Below the pieces are notes generated by a model. That model was given only the letters and a program-made list of their open reading frames with translations, searched no databases and was not told the DNA's origin. Below, in pieces: positions 1 to 11,759 of a DNA stretch of 64,000 bases (positions are counted from its first letter, which is position 1; the number at the start of each line of letters is the position of its first letter). Position numbers and translations under genes: made by a program. The DNA is from Corynebacterium stercoris (GTDB lineage: Bacteria; Actinomycetota; Actinomycetes; Mycobacteriales; Mycobacteriaceae). The stretch lies in contig NZ_JAMFTQ010000002.1 of NCBI RefSeq assembly GCF_024160105.1, forward strand, positions 124,001-188,000, read 5' to 3'.

Positions 1-445
1 GCATGCAGCCCGCGGCGCCGCCCCAGATCACGTTCTGCCAGGTGCGGCGCTTCAGCCATTTGGTGTACACGAAAATGTAGAACACGTTCGTGAGCACGAT
101 GAACAGTGCCGCGAGCCAGGATTTGCAGAGCAGCCCCAGCCAGAGCACCGAAATAATCAGCAACGCCCATGCGAAGATGCGGGCGCGTTCTTTGGTAACT
201 CGGTCGCGCACCAGCGGGCGGGCGCGGGTGCGGCCCATCAGCTGGTCGATGTCGTAATCGGCGACCATGTTGAAGGTGTTCGCGGCACCGGCACCCATCC
301 AGCCGCCGAGCAGCGTGCCCAGAATCAGCCACAGATGCACCTCACCGCGATCTGCCTGGAGCATCGCGGGAATCGCGGCGACGAGGAGTAGCTCGATGAC
401 CCTCGGCTTCGTCAACGCGAAATACGCCTTGATGGTCTCCAACAC
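1..445 (-). CDS. ctaB: Protoheme IX farnesyltransferase (haem O synthase), 5' part only
   Basis: Membrane prenyltransferase that adds a farnesyl group to haem B to make haem O for the aa3 cytochrome oxidase. About 148 residues are visible; the rest lies beyond the window. The N-terminus begins with the family-like stretch [13 protein letters not shown]. The prenyl-diphosphate binding motif N-x3-D-x3-D is present as N59-D63-D67, followed by GRTRARPL. Hydrophobic membrane segments flank it. An in-frame TGA lies 9 nt upstream of the GTG at 445, so the start must be GTG 445 or TTG 442; the TTG has better spacing (5 nt) from GAGGAG. It is divergent from tkt, as in C. glutamicum. Identity is strong; only the exact start is uncertain. 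Confidence 0.93.
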   Translation of the reverse strand, partial: MLETIKAYFALTKPRVIELLLVAAIPAMLQADRGEVHLWLILGTLLGGWMGAGAANTFNMVADYDIDQLMGRTRARPLVRDRVTKERARIFAWALLIISVLWLGLLCKSWLAALFIVLTNVFYIFVYTKWLKRRTWQNVIWGGAAGCM

Positions 446-648
446 AGCTCCTCACACCCTCGGCATCATTCCTTCGGATGATGTTAGCCCTCTCACGCAG
501 CGGGCAACGAATCGACGCGGCGTCAGCGTACCGCCACACCCGGCACGCGCGCCCCGGCTGCAGTGCCGCACGGTAGAATTCTGCGGGACACGCGGGTTCG
601 CGCCCGCCCATGCATTTGCCACCGCCGATTCGACCAAGTGAGGTTACT
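446..648. promoter_or_regulatory. Divergent ctaB/tkt promoter region
   Basis: This 203-bp gap must hold promoters for both divergent genes. For tkt a good -10 hexamer TAGAAT sits at 574-579, which would give a leader of roughly 60 nt; no convincing -35 is visible 16-18 bp upstream, which is common in corynebacteria. For ctaB a candidate -10 TAACAT reads on the minus strand at 486-481. No clear operator palindrome was seen. Confidence 0.5.
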
Positions 649-2835
649 GTGACCGCGACCCTGCCCCCTGAACTGCAGGCCATGACCGTCCGCAACTACC
701 CGGAGGATTGGACGGAGACTGACACCCGGGCGGTAGACACGGCGCGCGTGCTGGCCGCCGACGCTGTGGAGAACTGCGGCTCCGGCCACCCCGGCACCGC
801 AATGTCGCTCGCGCCGCTGGCCTACACCTTGTTCCAGCGCATTATGCGGGTGGACCCGAACGATAAGGACTGGGTGGGCCGCGACCGCTTCGTACTCTCT
901 AACGGCCACTCCTCGCTCACCCAGTACGTGCAGCTCTACCTCGGCGGTTTCGGCCTCGAGATGGAGGACCTGAAGGCGCTGCGCACCTGGGCGTCGAAGA
1001 CCCCGGGCCACCCGGAGTACAACCACACCGACCACATCGAGATCACCACCGGCCCGCTCGGCCAGGGCCTCGCCTCCGCTGTGGGCATGGCGATGGCGGC
1101 GCGCCGCGAGCGCGGCCTGTTCGACCCAGAGGCACCGGCCGGCGAGAGCCCGTTCGACCACTTCATCTACGTCGTCGCGGGTGACGGCTGCCTGCAGGAG
1201 GGCGTGACCGCCGAGGCATCCTCCCTGGCGGGCACCCAGCAGCTGGGCAACCTGATTCTGTTCTGGGACGACAACCGCATCTCCATCGAGGACGACACCC
1301 AGATCGCTTTCACCGAGGATGTCATGGCCCGCTACGCCGCCTACGGCTGGCAGACCCTGACAGTGGAGTCCGGCGAGGACGTCGCCGCCATCGAGGCTGC
1401 CGTGGCCGAGGCGCAGGCTGACACCTCCCGTCCGACGATCATCCGCGTGAAGACCGTCATCGGCTACCCGGCGCCGACGCTCATGAACACCGGCGCCATC
1501 CACGGCGCGGCCCTCGGCGCCGACGAGGTCGCGCGCGTAAAGGAGGCCCTCGGTTTCGACACAGACGTGTTCTTCCCGGAGGAGGACAAGGTCATCGCCC
1601 ACACCCGAAAGCTGCGCGAGCGCGCCGCCGAGAAGCACGCTGCGTGGAACGAGCAGTTCGATGCCTGGGCTGAAGCGAACCCGGAGCGCAAGGCGCTGTT
1701 CGACCGCATGTCCGCGCGCGAGCTGCCGGAGGGCTGGGGCGAGGGCGAGTTCGCCTTCCCGACGTGGGACGCGGACGAGAAGGGCCTGGCCACCCGCAAG
1801 GCCTCCGAAGCCGCGATTCAGGTCGCTGCGAAGGCGCTGCCGGAGCTGTGGGGAGGCTCCGCCGACCTCGCCGGTTCCAACAACACCCTGATTAAGGGTG
1901 CGGCCTCCTTCGGCCCGGAGGAGATCTCCACCGACATGTTCACCGCCCACCCCTACGGCCGCAACCTGCACTTCGGCATCCGCGAGCACGCCATGGGCGC
2001 GGTAATGAACGGCATCGCCCTGCACGGCGGCACCCGCGTCTACGGCGGCACCTTCCTCATCTTCTCCGAGTACCTCTACCCCTCCATCCGCGTCGCGGCC
2101 CTCTCCGGCATCGACGGCTACTACGTGTTCACGCACGATTCCATCGGCCTCGGCGAGGACGGCCCGACCCACCAGCCGGTGGAGACGCTGACTGCCCTGC
2201 GCGCCATCCCGGACCTGGCCGTGATCCGCCCGGCCGACGCCAACGAGACCTCCGCCGCGTGGAAGGCAGCCTTCGAGGCCAAGGAGCAGCCGAAGGCGCT
2301 GGCGCTGTCCCGCCAGAACCTGCCGGTACTGGCGGGCACCAAGGAGAAGGCGTTCGAGGGCGTGGCCCGCGGCGCCTACGTGCTGGTCGAGGGTTCCAAG
2401 GAGACCCCGGACCTGATCATCATGGCCACCGGCTCCGAGGTGCAGTACGCCGTCCAAGCCGCAGAGCAGCTGGAAGCTGAGGGCACCGCGGTGCGCGTCG
2501 TGTCCGTACCGTGCATGGACTGGTTCATGGAGCAGGAGGACGACTACATCGACACGATCCTCCCGCGCGAGGTCAAGGCCCGCGTTTCCGTTGAGGCCGG
2601 CGTCGGCATGCCGTGGTTCCGTTTCCTGGGCGAGCACGGCCGCGCCGTGTCGCTTGAGCACTTCGGCGCCTCCGCCCCGGGCAGCGAGCTCTTCGAGCGC
2701 TTCGGCTTCACGACGGAGAACGTTGTCCGCGTCGCCCGCGAGACCCTTGATTGCGTTGCCAACGACCGCACCGTGGCCACCAGCGAGCGCGTCGGCGACA
2801 CCGAGTCTGAGCCGACCCGCGGCGACGGCATCTAA
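649..2835 (+). CDS. tkt: Transketolase
   Basis: Thiamine-diphosphate enzyme of the non-oxidative pentose phosphate pathway, moving two-carbon units between sugar phosphates. The product is 728 aa, a normal length. The TPP-binding motif is clear (GDGCLQEG, then the downstream WDDN), as is the pyrimidine-domain motif GIREHAMG. The GTG at 649 is preferred over the in-frame ATG at 610 because it gives an N-terminus (VTATLPPELQAMTVRNYPEDW) that resembles the C. glutamicum enzyme; the earlier ATG adds 13 residues without support. It is the first gene of the forward operon tkt-tal-zwf-opcA-pgl; tal follows after 21 nt. Confidence 0.97.
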   Translation: MTATLPPELQAMTVRNYPEDWTETDTRAVDTARVLAADAVENCGSGHPGTAMSLAPLAYTLFQRIMRVDPNDKDWVGRDRFVLSNGHSSLTQYVQLYLGGFGLEMEDLKALRTWASKTPGHPEYNHTDHIEITTGPLGQGLASAVGMAMAARRERGLFDPEAPAGESPFDHFIYVVAGDGCLQEGVTAEASSLAGTQQLGNLILFWDDNRISIEDDTQIAFTEDVMARYAAYGWQTLTVESGEDVAAIEAAVAEAQADTSRPTIIRVKTVIGYPAPTLMNTGAIHGAALGADEVARVKEALGFDTDVFFPEEDKVIAHTRKLRERAAEKHAAWNEQFDAWAEANPERKALFDRMSARELPEGWGEGEFAFPTWDADEKGLATRKASEAAIQVAAKALPELWGGSADLAGSNNTLIKGAASFGPEEISTDMFTAHPYGRNLHFGIREHAMGAVMNGIALHGGTRVYGGTFLIFSEYLYPSIRVAALSGIDGYYVFTHDSIGLGEDGPTHQPVETLTALRAIPDLAVIRPADANETSAAWKAAFEAKEQPKALALSRQNLPVLAGTKEKAFEGVARGAYVLVEGSKETPDLIIMATGSEVQYAVQAAEQLEAEGTAVRVVSVPCMDWFMEQEDDYIDTILPREVKARVSVEAGVGMPWFRFLGEHGRAVSLEHFGASAPGSELFERFGFTTENVVRVARETLDCVANDRTVATSERVGDTESEPTRGDGI

Positions 2836-2856
2836 AACGAAAGGACACATGCTCCC

Positions 2857-3942
2857 ATGACCGCTATCGACGATCTGCTCGCAGCAGGCACCTCCACCTG
2901 GCTCGACGACCTGTCCCGCGACCGCATCACCTCCGGCAACTTGGACGAGATCAAGGCGTCGAAGTCCATTGTCGGCGTGACCACCAACCCGGCGATCTTT
3001 GCCAAGGCCATGTCCACCGGCGACGCGTACAACGCGCAGCTCGCCGAACTGCGCGAGGCGAGCTCGCTTGCCGACGCAGCCGTCTACGCCATGAGCATCA
3101 AGGACGTCCAGGACGCCTGCGACCTGTTCGCCGACGTGTACGAGGCGTCCGGCGGCAAGGACGGCCGCGTATCCATCGAGGTAGACCCTCGCTACGCCGC
3201 CGACGAGGAGAAGACCGTGACCCAGGCAGCCGAGCTGTGGCGCCTGGTGGACCGCGAGAACGTGATGATCAAAATCCCGGCAACGGACGAGTCCCTGCCA
3301 GCAATCACCGCGTCCCTGGCGGAGGGCATCTCCGTCAACGTCACCCTCATCTTCTCCGTCGACCGCTACAAGCAAGTCGTCGACGCATACAAGGCGGGCA
3401 TCCGCGCTGCTGCCGAGAACGGCCGCGACGTATCCAAGATCCACTCCGTGGCTTCTTTCTTCGTCTCCCGCATGGACACCGAGGTGGACAACCGCCTCGA
3501 GACCATCGGCTCCGAAGAGGCGCTGGCGCTGCGCGGCAAGGCCGGTATCGCAAACGCCCGCTTGGCCTACCAGGTGTTCCTCGACGAGTTCGCCGACATG
3601 TCCGACCTCCCGGCGGGTGCCAACAAGCAGCGCCCGCTGTGGGCGTCGACCGGCGTCAAGAACCCGGAGTACCCGGCGGACATGTACGTGGTCGAGCTCG
3701 CCGGCCCGGACACCGTGAACACCATGCCGGAGGCGACCATCGACGCGGCACTCGCCGGCGACGGCATCAAGGGCGACACCCTGACCGGCACTGCCGAGGA
3801 GTCTCAGCGAGTCTTCGATCAGCTCGAGGCCGTCGGCATCGACCTCGACGATGTTGTTGCCGTGCTCGAGCGCGAAGGCGTGGATAAGTTTGTCGATGCG
3901 TGGCAAGAACTGCTCGACTCGATGGAGGCCAACCTCAAGTGA
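2857..3942 (+). CDS. tal: Transaldolase
   Basis: Transfers a dihydroxyacetone unit between sedoheptulose 7-phosphate and glyceraldehyde 3-phosphate through a Schiff base. The 361-aa length and sequence fit the long actinobacterial (mycobacterial-type) transaldolase. The Schiff-base lysine is in the motif MIKIPAT (Lys139), and GVTTNPAIF near residue 40 is the family phosphate-site signature. It starts at ATG 2857 behind GAAAGGA. It ends in a 4-bp GTGA overlap with zwf, which suggests translational coupling. Confidence 0.97.
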   Translation: MTAIDDLLAAGTSTWLDDLSRDRITSGNLDEIKASKSIVGVTTNPAIFAKAMSTGDAYNAQLAELREASSLADAAVYAMSIKDVQDACDLFADVYEASGGKDGRVSIEVDPRYAADEEKTVTQAAELWRLVDRENVMIKIPATDESLPAITASLAEGISVNVTLIFSVDRYKQVVDAYKAGIRAAAENGRDVSKIHSVASFFVSRMDTEVDNRLETIGSEEALALRGKAGIANARLAYQVFLDEFADMSDLPAGANKQRPLWASTGVKNPEYPADMYVVELAGPDTVNTMPEATIDAALAGDGIKGDTLTGTAEESQRVFDQLEAVGIDLDDVVAVLEREGVDKFVDAWQELLDSMEANLK

Positions 3943-5480
3943 CGCGCCCACACCCGGCGCCGCTAGCGAACCCGCTGCGAGCGCTCGACGACACGCGCCT
4001 GCCCCGCATCGCCGGCCCGTCCGGCATGGTCATCTTCGGTGTGACCGGCGACTTGGCGCGGAAGAAGCTGCTCCCGGCCGTCTACGATCTGGCCAGCCGG
4101 GGTTTGCTGCCCGCCGGGTTCACGCTCATCGGTTTCGGCCGCCGCGAATGGTCCAAGCAGGACTTCGAGGCGTACGTGAAGGACGCCGTGACAGCGTCCG
4201 CGCGCAACGACTTCAACGAGAACGTGTGGAACCGCCTCGCCGAGGGCATGCATTTCGTCACTGGAGCGTTCGACGACGACGCAGCCTTCGACCGCCTCGC
4301 CGACCTTTTGGCCGAGATGGACGCGACCCGCGGCACCGGCGGCAACTGGGCGTTCTATCTGTCCGTGCCGCCGGAGCACTTCGCGGGCGTGATTAACCAG
4401 CTCGACCGCTGCGGCATGGCCGCACAGGACGAGAACCGCTGGCGTCGCGTGATCATTGAGAAGCCGTTCGGCCACGACCAAGCGTCGGCACGCGAGCTCA
4501 ACGCCGTCGTGAACACCGTTTTCCCAGAGAACGCGGTGTTCCGCATCGACCACTACCTGGGCAAAGAGACGGTGCAGAACATCATGGCGCTGCGCTTCTC
4601 CAACCAGATGTTTGAGCCGGTGTGGAACTCCCACTACATCGACCACGTGCAAATCACGATGGCGGAGGACATCGGCCTCGGCGGCCGCGCCGGGTACTAC
4701 GACGGCATTGGTGCCGCCCGCGACGTGATCCAGAACCACCTGATCCAGCTGCTCGCGCTGGTGGCGATGGAGGAGCCGACGTCGTTCAGCCCGCGCCGCC
4801 TCAAAGCGGAGAAGCTCAAGGTGCTGCGCGCCACCACCGCCGTCGGCCCATTCGAGGAGACGACGGCCCGCGGCCAGTACACCGCGGGCTGGCAGGGCTC
4901 AGAACGCGTGGTGGGGCTGCGCGAGGAAGAGGGGTTCGACCCCAACTCCACGACCGAGACGTACGCGGCCTGCACCATGCAGATCAACTCGCGCCGCTGG
5001 GCGGGTGTGCCCTTCTACCTGCGCACCGGCAAGCGTTTGGGCCGCCGCGTGACCGAGATCGCGCTGGTGTTCAAGCGCCCGCCGTACCAGCCGTTCACCG
5101 AAGGCCAGACCGACCTGCTCACCAACAACGCGGTGGTCATCCGCGTCCAGCCGGACGAGGGTGTGCTCATGCGCTTCGGCTCCAAGGTTCCGGGCTCGGC
5201 GTTCGAGGTACGCGACGTGAACATGGACTTTTCCTACTCGGAGGCGTTCACCGAGCAGTCCCCCGAGGCCTACGAGCGCCTGATCCTCGACGCCCTGTTG
5301 GATGAGTCCTCCCTCTTCCCCACCAACGACGAGGTGGAGCGAAGCTGGGAGATCCTCGACCCAGTGCTCGAGTTCTGGGCCGCCGGCGGGCGTCCAGACG
5401 AGTACCAGGCGGGCACGTGGGGGCCGGAATCCGCCGACCGCATGCTGCGCAAAGACGGCCGCGAATGGAGGCGCCCGTAA
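3939..5480 (+). CDS. zwf: Glucose-6-phosphate 1-dehydrogenase
   Basis: Oxidises glucose 6-phosphate to 6-phosphogluconolactone with NADP+, the entry step of the oxidative pentose phosphate pathway. The 513-aa product shows the Rossmann motif [11 protein letters not shown] and the catalytic/substrate motif RIDHYLGKE (about residues 202-210). The GTG at 3939 overlaps the tal stop (GTGA) and gives an N-terminus like C. glutamicum Zwf; an in-frame ATG at 3900 inside tal would add 13 residues and is unlikely. opcA follows with a 1-bp overlap (TAATG). In corynebacteria OpcA is needed for Zwf assembly and activity, which fits the pairing here. Confidence 0.97.
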   Translation: MTRPHPAPLANPLRALDDTRLPRIAGPSGMVIFGVTGDLARKKLLPAVYDLASRGLLPAGFTLIGFGRREWSKQDFEAYVKDAVTASARNDFNENVWNRLAEGMHFVTGAFDDDAAFDRLADLLAEMDATRGTGGNWAFYLSVPPEHFAGVINQLDRCGMAAQDENRWRRVIIEKPFGHDQASARELNAVVNTVFPENAVFRIDHYLGKETVQNIMALRFSNQMFEPVWNSHYIDHVQITMAEDIGLGGRAGYYDGIGAARDVIQNHLIQLLALVAMEEPTSFSPRRLKAEKLKVLRATTAVGPFEETTARGQYTAGWQGSERVVGLREEEGFDPNSTTETYAACTMQINSRRWAGVPFYLRTGKRLGRRVTEIALVFKRPPYQPFTEGQTDLLTNNAVVIRVQPDEGVLMRFGSKVPGSAFEVRDVNMDFSYSEAFTEQSPEAYERLILDALLDESSLFPTNDEVERSWEILDPVLEFWAAGGRPDEYQAGTWGPESADRMLRKDGREWRRP

Positions 5481-6412
5481 TGATCATCTCGCTGCCAGAC
5501 ACCACCACGCGCCAAATCGCTTCGACGCTGATTAATGCGCGCGAGAACTACTCGCTCGCCACCGGGCGCGTGCTCACGCTGCTGGTCACGGCGAAGACGC
5601 GCGACGACGTCCGCCAGATCCTGGCCACCCTGCGCGAAGCCACTCGCGAGCACCCCGCCCGCGTGCTGGTGATGATCCTCGGCGATGCCGACGCGCAGAC
5701 ATCCCTCGACGCGGAGATCGTGGTTGGTGCCGATGCCGGTGCCTCCGAAATGGTGGTGATGCAGCTGCACGGCGAGCTGACCCACAACCTCGACGCGGTG
5801 GTCACTCCCCTGCTGCTGCCAGACACACCGATCGTCGCGTGGTGGCCCACCACCGCACCGGCGCGCCCGGCCGCTGCCCCGTTAGGCAACATCGCACAGC
5901 GCCGCATCACCAACACGCACCGCAACGTGACCGGTAACGCGCTGCTGCGCGTCACCACCGGGTACACGCCCGGTGACAGCGACATGATGTGGTCCCGGAT
6001 CACCCCGTGGCGCGGCGTGGTCGCTTCCGCACTCGACCGCTGCCCCGACGCCACCATCTCCGCCGTCGAGATCTCGGGCTCCGCCCAGGACCCGAGCATC
6101 GACGTCGCCGCCGGGTGGCTGGCCAGCGCCCTCGGTGTCACGGTCACCCGCACCACATCGGGTGACTCGCCGCGCGCGGAGAACGGCGCACCCGTGGACA
6201 TGCTGGTACTGAAGTCAAACCTCGGCGATATCACCGTCGAGGTTTTGGACGCGCACACGGTCCGCGTCGCCGTCCCCGAACGCCCCGATACCTTTGTGGC
6301 GCTCGGCGCCCGCACCGACGCGGATTGCCTCGCCGAGGAGCTGCGTCACCTCGACCCGGACGCAACCTACGGCCGCGCGCTCGCCGGCCTCGCACACGTA
6401 CAGGTGGGTTAA
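5480..6412 (+). CDS. opcA: Glucose-6-phosphate dehydrogenase assembly protein OpcA
   Basis: Actinobacterial and cyanobacterial accessory protein that promotes formation of active glucose-6-phosphate dehydrogenase. The product is 310 aa, close to the approximately 319 aa of the C. glutamicum protein. Recognisable family stretches are LPDTTTRQI at the N-terminus, DAGASEMVV and TPLLLPDTPIVAWWP in the middle, and CLAEELRHLDPD near the C-terminus. The ATG at 5480 shares its A with the zwf stop codon, giving tight coupling. pgl starts 1 nt after its stop. Confidence 0.95.
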   Translation: MIISLPDTTTRQIASTLINARENYSLATGRVLTLLVTAKTRDDVRQILATLREATREHPARVLVMILGDADAQTSLDAEIVVGADAGASEMVVMQLHGELTHNLDAVVTPLLLPDTPIVAWWPTTAPARPAAAPLGNIAQRRITNTHRNVTGNALLRVTTGYTPGDSDMMWSRITPWRGVVASALDRCPDATISAVEISGSAQDPSIDVAAGWLASALGVTVTRTTSGDSPRAENGAPVDMLVLKSNLGDITVEVLDAHTVRVAVPERPDTFVALGARTDADCLAEELRHLDPDATYGRALAGLAHVQVG

Positions 6413-6413
6413 C

Positions 6414-7136
6414 ATGCAGATTTTCCCGGAGCTTCCAGCGCTTATCGACGCCGCCTCCGCACGCCTCATCGACACCGTCACAGCCATCCAGAACGACCCG
6501 CGCGGCGGCGCCAACGCCGACGGCACCGCACGCCTAGTGCTCACTGGCGGTACCGCCGGCATCGCGCTATTGCGCCGGATTGCAGAGCTCGAGGCCGAAG
6601 AATGCCGCATCGACTGGGCCCGCGTCCACGTCTTCTTCGGCGACGAGCGCAATGTTCCCGTCGACCACCCCGATTCCAACGAGGGCCAAGCCCGCGAGGC
6701 GCTGCTCGATCACGTCGCGATTCCCGCAGCCAACATCCACGGCTACGGCCTCGACGGCGGCGACATGGGCGGCGCGGTGGCCGCCTACGCGGAGACGCTC
6801 GCCCAGTACGCGCCGCAGGGTTTCGACATTCACCTGCTCGGCATGGGCGGCGAGGGCCACATCAACTCGCTGTTCCCCCACACCGACGCAGTGCGCGAAA
6901 CCGATGCGCTGGTGCTGGCGGTGACTGATTCCCCGAAGCCACCGTCGGAACGCGCAACGCTCACCCTGCCCGCGGTGCGCATGGCGGACCGCGTGTGGCT
7001 CCTCGTGTCCGGAGCGGAGAAGGCAGAAGCTGCCGCAGCGTTCGCCCGCGGTGCGGACCCCGAGGAGTGGCCGGTCGCCGGTGCGACGGGCAGGATCGAG
7101 ACCGAACTCTTCGTCACAGAGGACGCGGCACCGTAA
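6414..7136 (+). CDS. pgl: 6-phosphogluconolactonase
   Basis: Hydrolyses 6-phosphogluconolactone to 6-phosphogluconate, the step after Zwf. The 240-aa product belongs to the DevB/NagB-like sugar-isomerase fold family, with LTGGTAG near residue 43, FFGDERNVP near residue 72 and LGMGGEGHINSLFP near residue 140. The ATG at 6414 lies 1 nt after the opcA stop. It is the last gene of the pentose-phosphate operon and faces secG; a hairpin terminator lies between them. Confidence 0.95.
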   Translation: MQIFPELPALIDAASARLIDTVTAIQNDPRGGANADGTARLVLTGGTAGIALLRRIAELEAEECRIDWARVHVFFGDERNVPVDHPDSNEGQAREALLDHVAIPAANIHGYGLDGGDMGGAVAAYAETLAQYAPQGFDIHLLGMGGEGHINSLFPHTDAVRETDALVLAVTDSPKPPSERATLTLPAVRMADRVWLLVSGAEKAEAAAAFARGADPEEWPVAGATGRIETELFVTEDAAP

Positions 7137-7149
7137 GCATCCCACAAGA

Positions 7150-7179
7150 AACGCCCCCTACCAGCCGGTAAGGGGCGTT
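7150..7179. terminator. Hairpin terminator between convergent pgl and secG
   Basis: An 8-bp stem AACGCCCC/GGGGCGTT (7150-7157 with 7172-7179) encloses a 14-nt loop. On the minus strand it is followed by TTTCTT, so it best terminates the gapA-pgk-tpiA-secG transcript. On the plus strand the following sequence is GC-rich, so stopping the pgl transcript there would be weaker. Confidence 0.75.
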
Positions 7180-7192
7180 ACGCGTCTCAACA

Positions 7193-7435
7193 CTAGGACG
7201 GCACGGCGAAGGTCTGCGTTAGGTTCAGGCCAATGATGCAGGCGATCCAGATCAGGCAGAGGATCACAGTCACGCGGTCGAGGTTCTTCTCCACCGTCGT
7301 CGAACCGGAGAGGTTTGCCTGCACGCCACCACCGAAGAGGGTGGACAGGCCGCCGCCCTTGCCTTTGTGCAGCAGAACGAACACCACCATCAGAATCGAG
7401 GTGATGACCAGCACGATCTCCAGGGCAAGCGTCAT
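7193..7435 (-). CDS. secG: Preprotein translocase subunit SecG
   Basis: Small subunit of the SecYEG channel in the cytoplasmic membrane. The 80-aa product has two predicted membrane helices (about residues 3-22 and 53-72) around a conserved loop with GKGGGLSTLFGGG, typical of SecG. It lies downstream of tpiA with a 73-nt gap and probably belongs to the same transcript. In C. glutamicum ppc sits between tpiA and secG; no trace of it is present here. Confidence 0.96.
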   Translation of the reverse strand: MTLALEIVLVITSILMVVFVLLHKGKGGGLSTLFGGGVQANLSGSTTVEKNLDRVTVILCLIWIACIIGLNLTQTFAVPS

Positions 7436-7508
7436 GCGCTAAACCCTACACCACAAACCCCCGCGCCCGAGAACCGGACACGGGGGGCATGGTGCTTGCC
7501 GACGGCGC

Positions 7509-8282
7509 TTACTGCACCGCATTCGCCGCAGCAGCGGCGAGCTTGGCGAAGTCCTGGCCGTCCAGGGACGCGCCGCCGACGAGGCCGCCGTCAACGTCCG
7601 GCTGGCCGACGATCTCAGCCACGGTGTCCGCCTTCACGGAACCGCCGTAAAGGATGCGGATCGCGTCTGCGGTCGCGTCGTCGGAAAGCTCGCGCACCAG
7701 CTCGCGGATGGCGTGGCACACTTCCTGCGCGTCCTCGGCGGAAGCGACCTTGCCGGTGCCGATAGCCCACACCGGCTCGTAGGCGATAACGGTCTTCGAC
7801 AGGTCCAGACCCTCGAGAGACGCGCGGGTCTGGTTCACGACGTAGTCGACGTGAGTGCCCTCCTCGCGGATCTCCAGTGGCTCGCCCACGCACACGATCG
7901 GGTGCATGCCGTGCTCGATGGCTTTCTTCGCCTTCGCGGCGACGAGCTCATCGGACTCACCGTGGTACTCGCGGCGCTCGGAGTGGCCGACGACAACCCA
8001 GGTGCAGCCGAGCTTCTCCAGCATGGTTGCGGAGATCTCGCCGGTGTAGGCGCCGTTGTCGTGCGCCGAGACATCCTGCGCGCCGTAGGTGATCTGCAGC
8101 TTGTCGCCCTCAACGAGGGTCTGGATCGAGCGCAGGTCAGTGAACGGGACGGTCAGGGCAACGTCGACGAACTCGTAGCCGTCCTTCGGGAACGCGAACG
8201 CCAGCTTCTGCGCCGACGAGATCGCCTCTAGGTGGTCGTGGTTCATCTTCCAGTTGCCGGCGATAAGCGGTTTGCGTGCCAT
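7509..8282 (-). CDS. tpiA: Triosephosphate isomerase
   Basis: Interconverts dihydroxyacetone phosphate and glyceraldehyde 3-phosphate. The 257-aa protein carries the complete active-site set: GNWKMN (Lys13), GHSERR with the catalytic His near residue 100, and [12 protein letters not shown] with the catalytic Glu near residue 170. A C-terminal phosphate-binding GGSVK is also present. It starts at ATG 8282, 37 nt downstream of pgk, in the order gapA-pgk-tpiA. Confidence 0.98.
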   Translation of the reverse strand: MARKPLIAGNWKMNHDHLEAISSAQKLAFAFPKDGYEFVDVALTVPFTDLRSIQTLVEGDKLQITYGAQDVSAHDNGAYTGEISATMLEKLGCTWVVVGHSERREYHGESDELVAAKAKKAIEHGMHPIVCVGEPLEIREEGTHVDYVVNQTRASLEGLDLSKTVIAYEPVWAIGTGKVASAEDAQEVCHAIRELVRELSDDATADAIRILYGGSVKADTVAEIVGQPDVDGGLVGGASLDGQDFAKLAAAAANAVQ

Positions 8283-8319
8283 AGTTTCCTTCAGCTCCTT
8301 GAATGTGTTCGTTCTCGGG

Positions 8320-9537
<1,218 letters not shown>

Positions 9538-9582
9538 CAGGTGTTCTCCTAGGAATTTGGGGGGAATGGGTGATACTGCGAA

Positions 9583-9617
9583 GGGCCCGGGGCGTGCTTC
9601 GCGCACGCACCGGGCCC
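9583..9617 (-). other. Stem-loop between gapA and pgk
   Basis: GGGCCCGG (9583-9590) pairs with CCGGGCCC (9610-9617), and inside it GCGTGC (9592-9597) pairs with GCACGC (9603-9608), leaving a 5-nt loop. No T-run follows on the minus strand, so it is not a classical Rho-independent terminator. It could protect the gapA 3' end, be an RNA processing site, or reduce read-through into pgk. Confidence 0.6.
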
Positions 9618-9641
9618 CCCTGGATTTACGGCAATTGCGGG

Positions 9642-10667
<1,026 letters not shown>

Positions 10668-10718
10668 TTACAGTGGAATTCTTTTGACTAGCCGAGCCTG
10701 CGTGGCCCGATGGCACCA

Positions 10719-10724
10719 AGTGTA
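10719..10724 (-). promoter_or_regulatory. Candidate -10 box for gapA
   Basis: TACACT on the minus strand, read 10724 to 10719, about 67 nt upstream of the gapA start and just after the whiA stop. It matches the corynebacterial TAnnnT -10. Its -35 would fall inside the whiA coding end and is not distinctive. Confidence 0.45.
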
Positions 10725-10725
10725 C

Positions 10726-11721
10726 TTAGGTACTCTCAGACGTGCAGGAGTGATTTTCGTCGATGAACGCCTGCGTGTCTGGTATCCCCAACTCCACTGC
10801 CCGCTTGTCGGCAAGCGACAGCAACCTGCGGATCCGCCCGGCGACGGCATCCTTCGTCATTTGCGGTTCGGCAAGTCGGCCCAGCTCCTCCAGCGACGCG
10901 TGCCGGTGCTCGACGCGCAAGAAACCGGCCTCGGCGAGGTGCTCGGGCACGTCGTCGCCGAGAATCTCCAGCGCCCGCTCCACACGCCGCGCCGCCGTCG
11001 CTGCCGCCTGTGCGGAGCGCCGCGTGTTGGCGTCGTCGAACGTCGCCAGGCGTTGCCCCGTACGCGCCCCGAGCTGCTTCGTCTTGCGTTTTTCGTCCCA
11101 TTCCAAGCGCGCCCGCTGCGCACCCATGCGGCTGAGCAGGATGCCGATGGTTTCGCCGTCGCGGATCGAGATGCGCTCCACGCCACGCGTTTCGCGGGTT
11201 TTGGCGGCGACACCGAGGCGGCGCGCCAGCCCGACAAGCGCGAGTGCCGCTTCCTGTCCCGGGCAAGCCACCTCGAGCGCGGCAGTGCGGCCGGGTTCGG
11301 TCAGCGAGCCGCGAGCGAGAAAGGCACCGGCCCACGCCGCCTCCACCGCCGCGATCGAGCCAGAAATAACCTGACGCGGCATGCCCACAATCGCGTGCCC
11401 GGACGGGGTAACAAGCTTGAGCTTGCGGATCACGTCCTCCGCACCGTCATCGACGGTGAGCCGGTAGCGCGCCTCCTTGCTGGCGCTGCCCGGCTCCACG
11501 GTCTCGATCGTGCTGGCGACTCCGCAGCAATCGTCGAGAAGCATGGCAAGGCGCTGCGCGACCCGCAACTCGGCGAAGTCGCAGATCAGGGCAACGCTTC
11601 GCGACGACGGCTCAATCACGCCGCCGAAGCGGATCAACGCTGCTGCCTCGGCGGCGCGAGCCTCGGCGCTGGTGCGGCGCACCCCGAGCAGTTCGTCCTT
11701 CACCTTCGCCGTCAGCGCCAC
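10726..11721 (-). CDS. whiA: DNA-binding protein WhiA
   Basis: Conserved Gram-positive regulator with a LAGLIDADG-like N-terminal fold and a C-terminal helix-turn-helix. In actinobacteria WhiA works with WhiB-type regulators in cell division and development. The 331-aa product begins MALTAKVKDELL and has the typical central RGSLTEPGR region. The C-terminal part with RLAEPQMTKDAVAGRIRRLL is the DNA-binding region. It starts at GTG 11721 with GAAAGGA upstream. It follows yvcK by 38 nt in the conserved cluster uvrC-rapZ-yvcK-whiA. Confidence 0.95.
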   Translation of the reverse strand: MALTAKVKDELLGVRRTSAEARAAEAAALIRFGGVIEPSSRSVALICDFAELRVAQRLAMLLDDCCGVASTIETVEPGSASKEARYRLTVDDGAEDVIRKLKLVTPSGHAIVGMPRQVISGSIAAVEAAWAGAFLARGSLTEPGRTAALEVACPGQEAALALVGLARRLGVAAKTRETRGVERISIRDGETIGILLSRMGAQRARLEWDEKRKTKQLGARTGQRLATFDDANTRRSAQAAATAARRVERALEILGDDVPEHLAEAGFLRVEHRHASLEELGRLAEPQMTKDAVAGRIRRLLSLADKRAVELGIPDTQAFIDENHSCTSEST

Positions 11722-11759
11722 CGAGAAATCCTTTCGTCAGGCAATAGCCGGTTTGTAGT

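Noticed and set aside
523-3951. Very long minus-strand ORF opposite tkt and tal
   Set aside because: High-GC antisense shadow of two certain genes; composition is Gly/Val/Arg-rich and resembles no protein.
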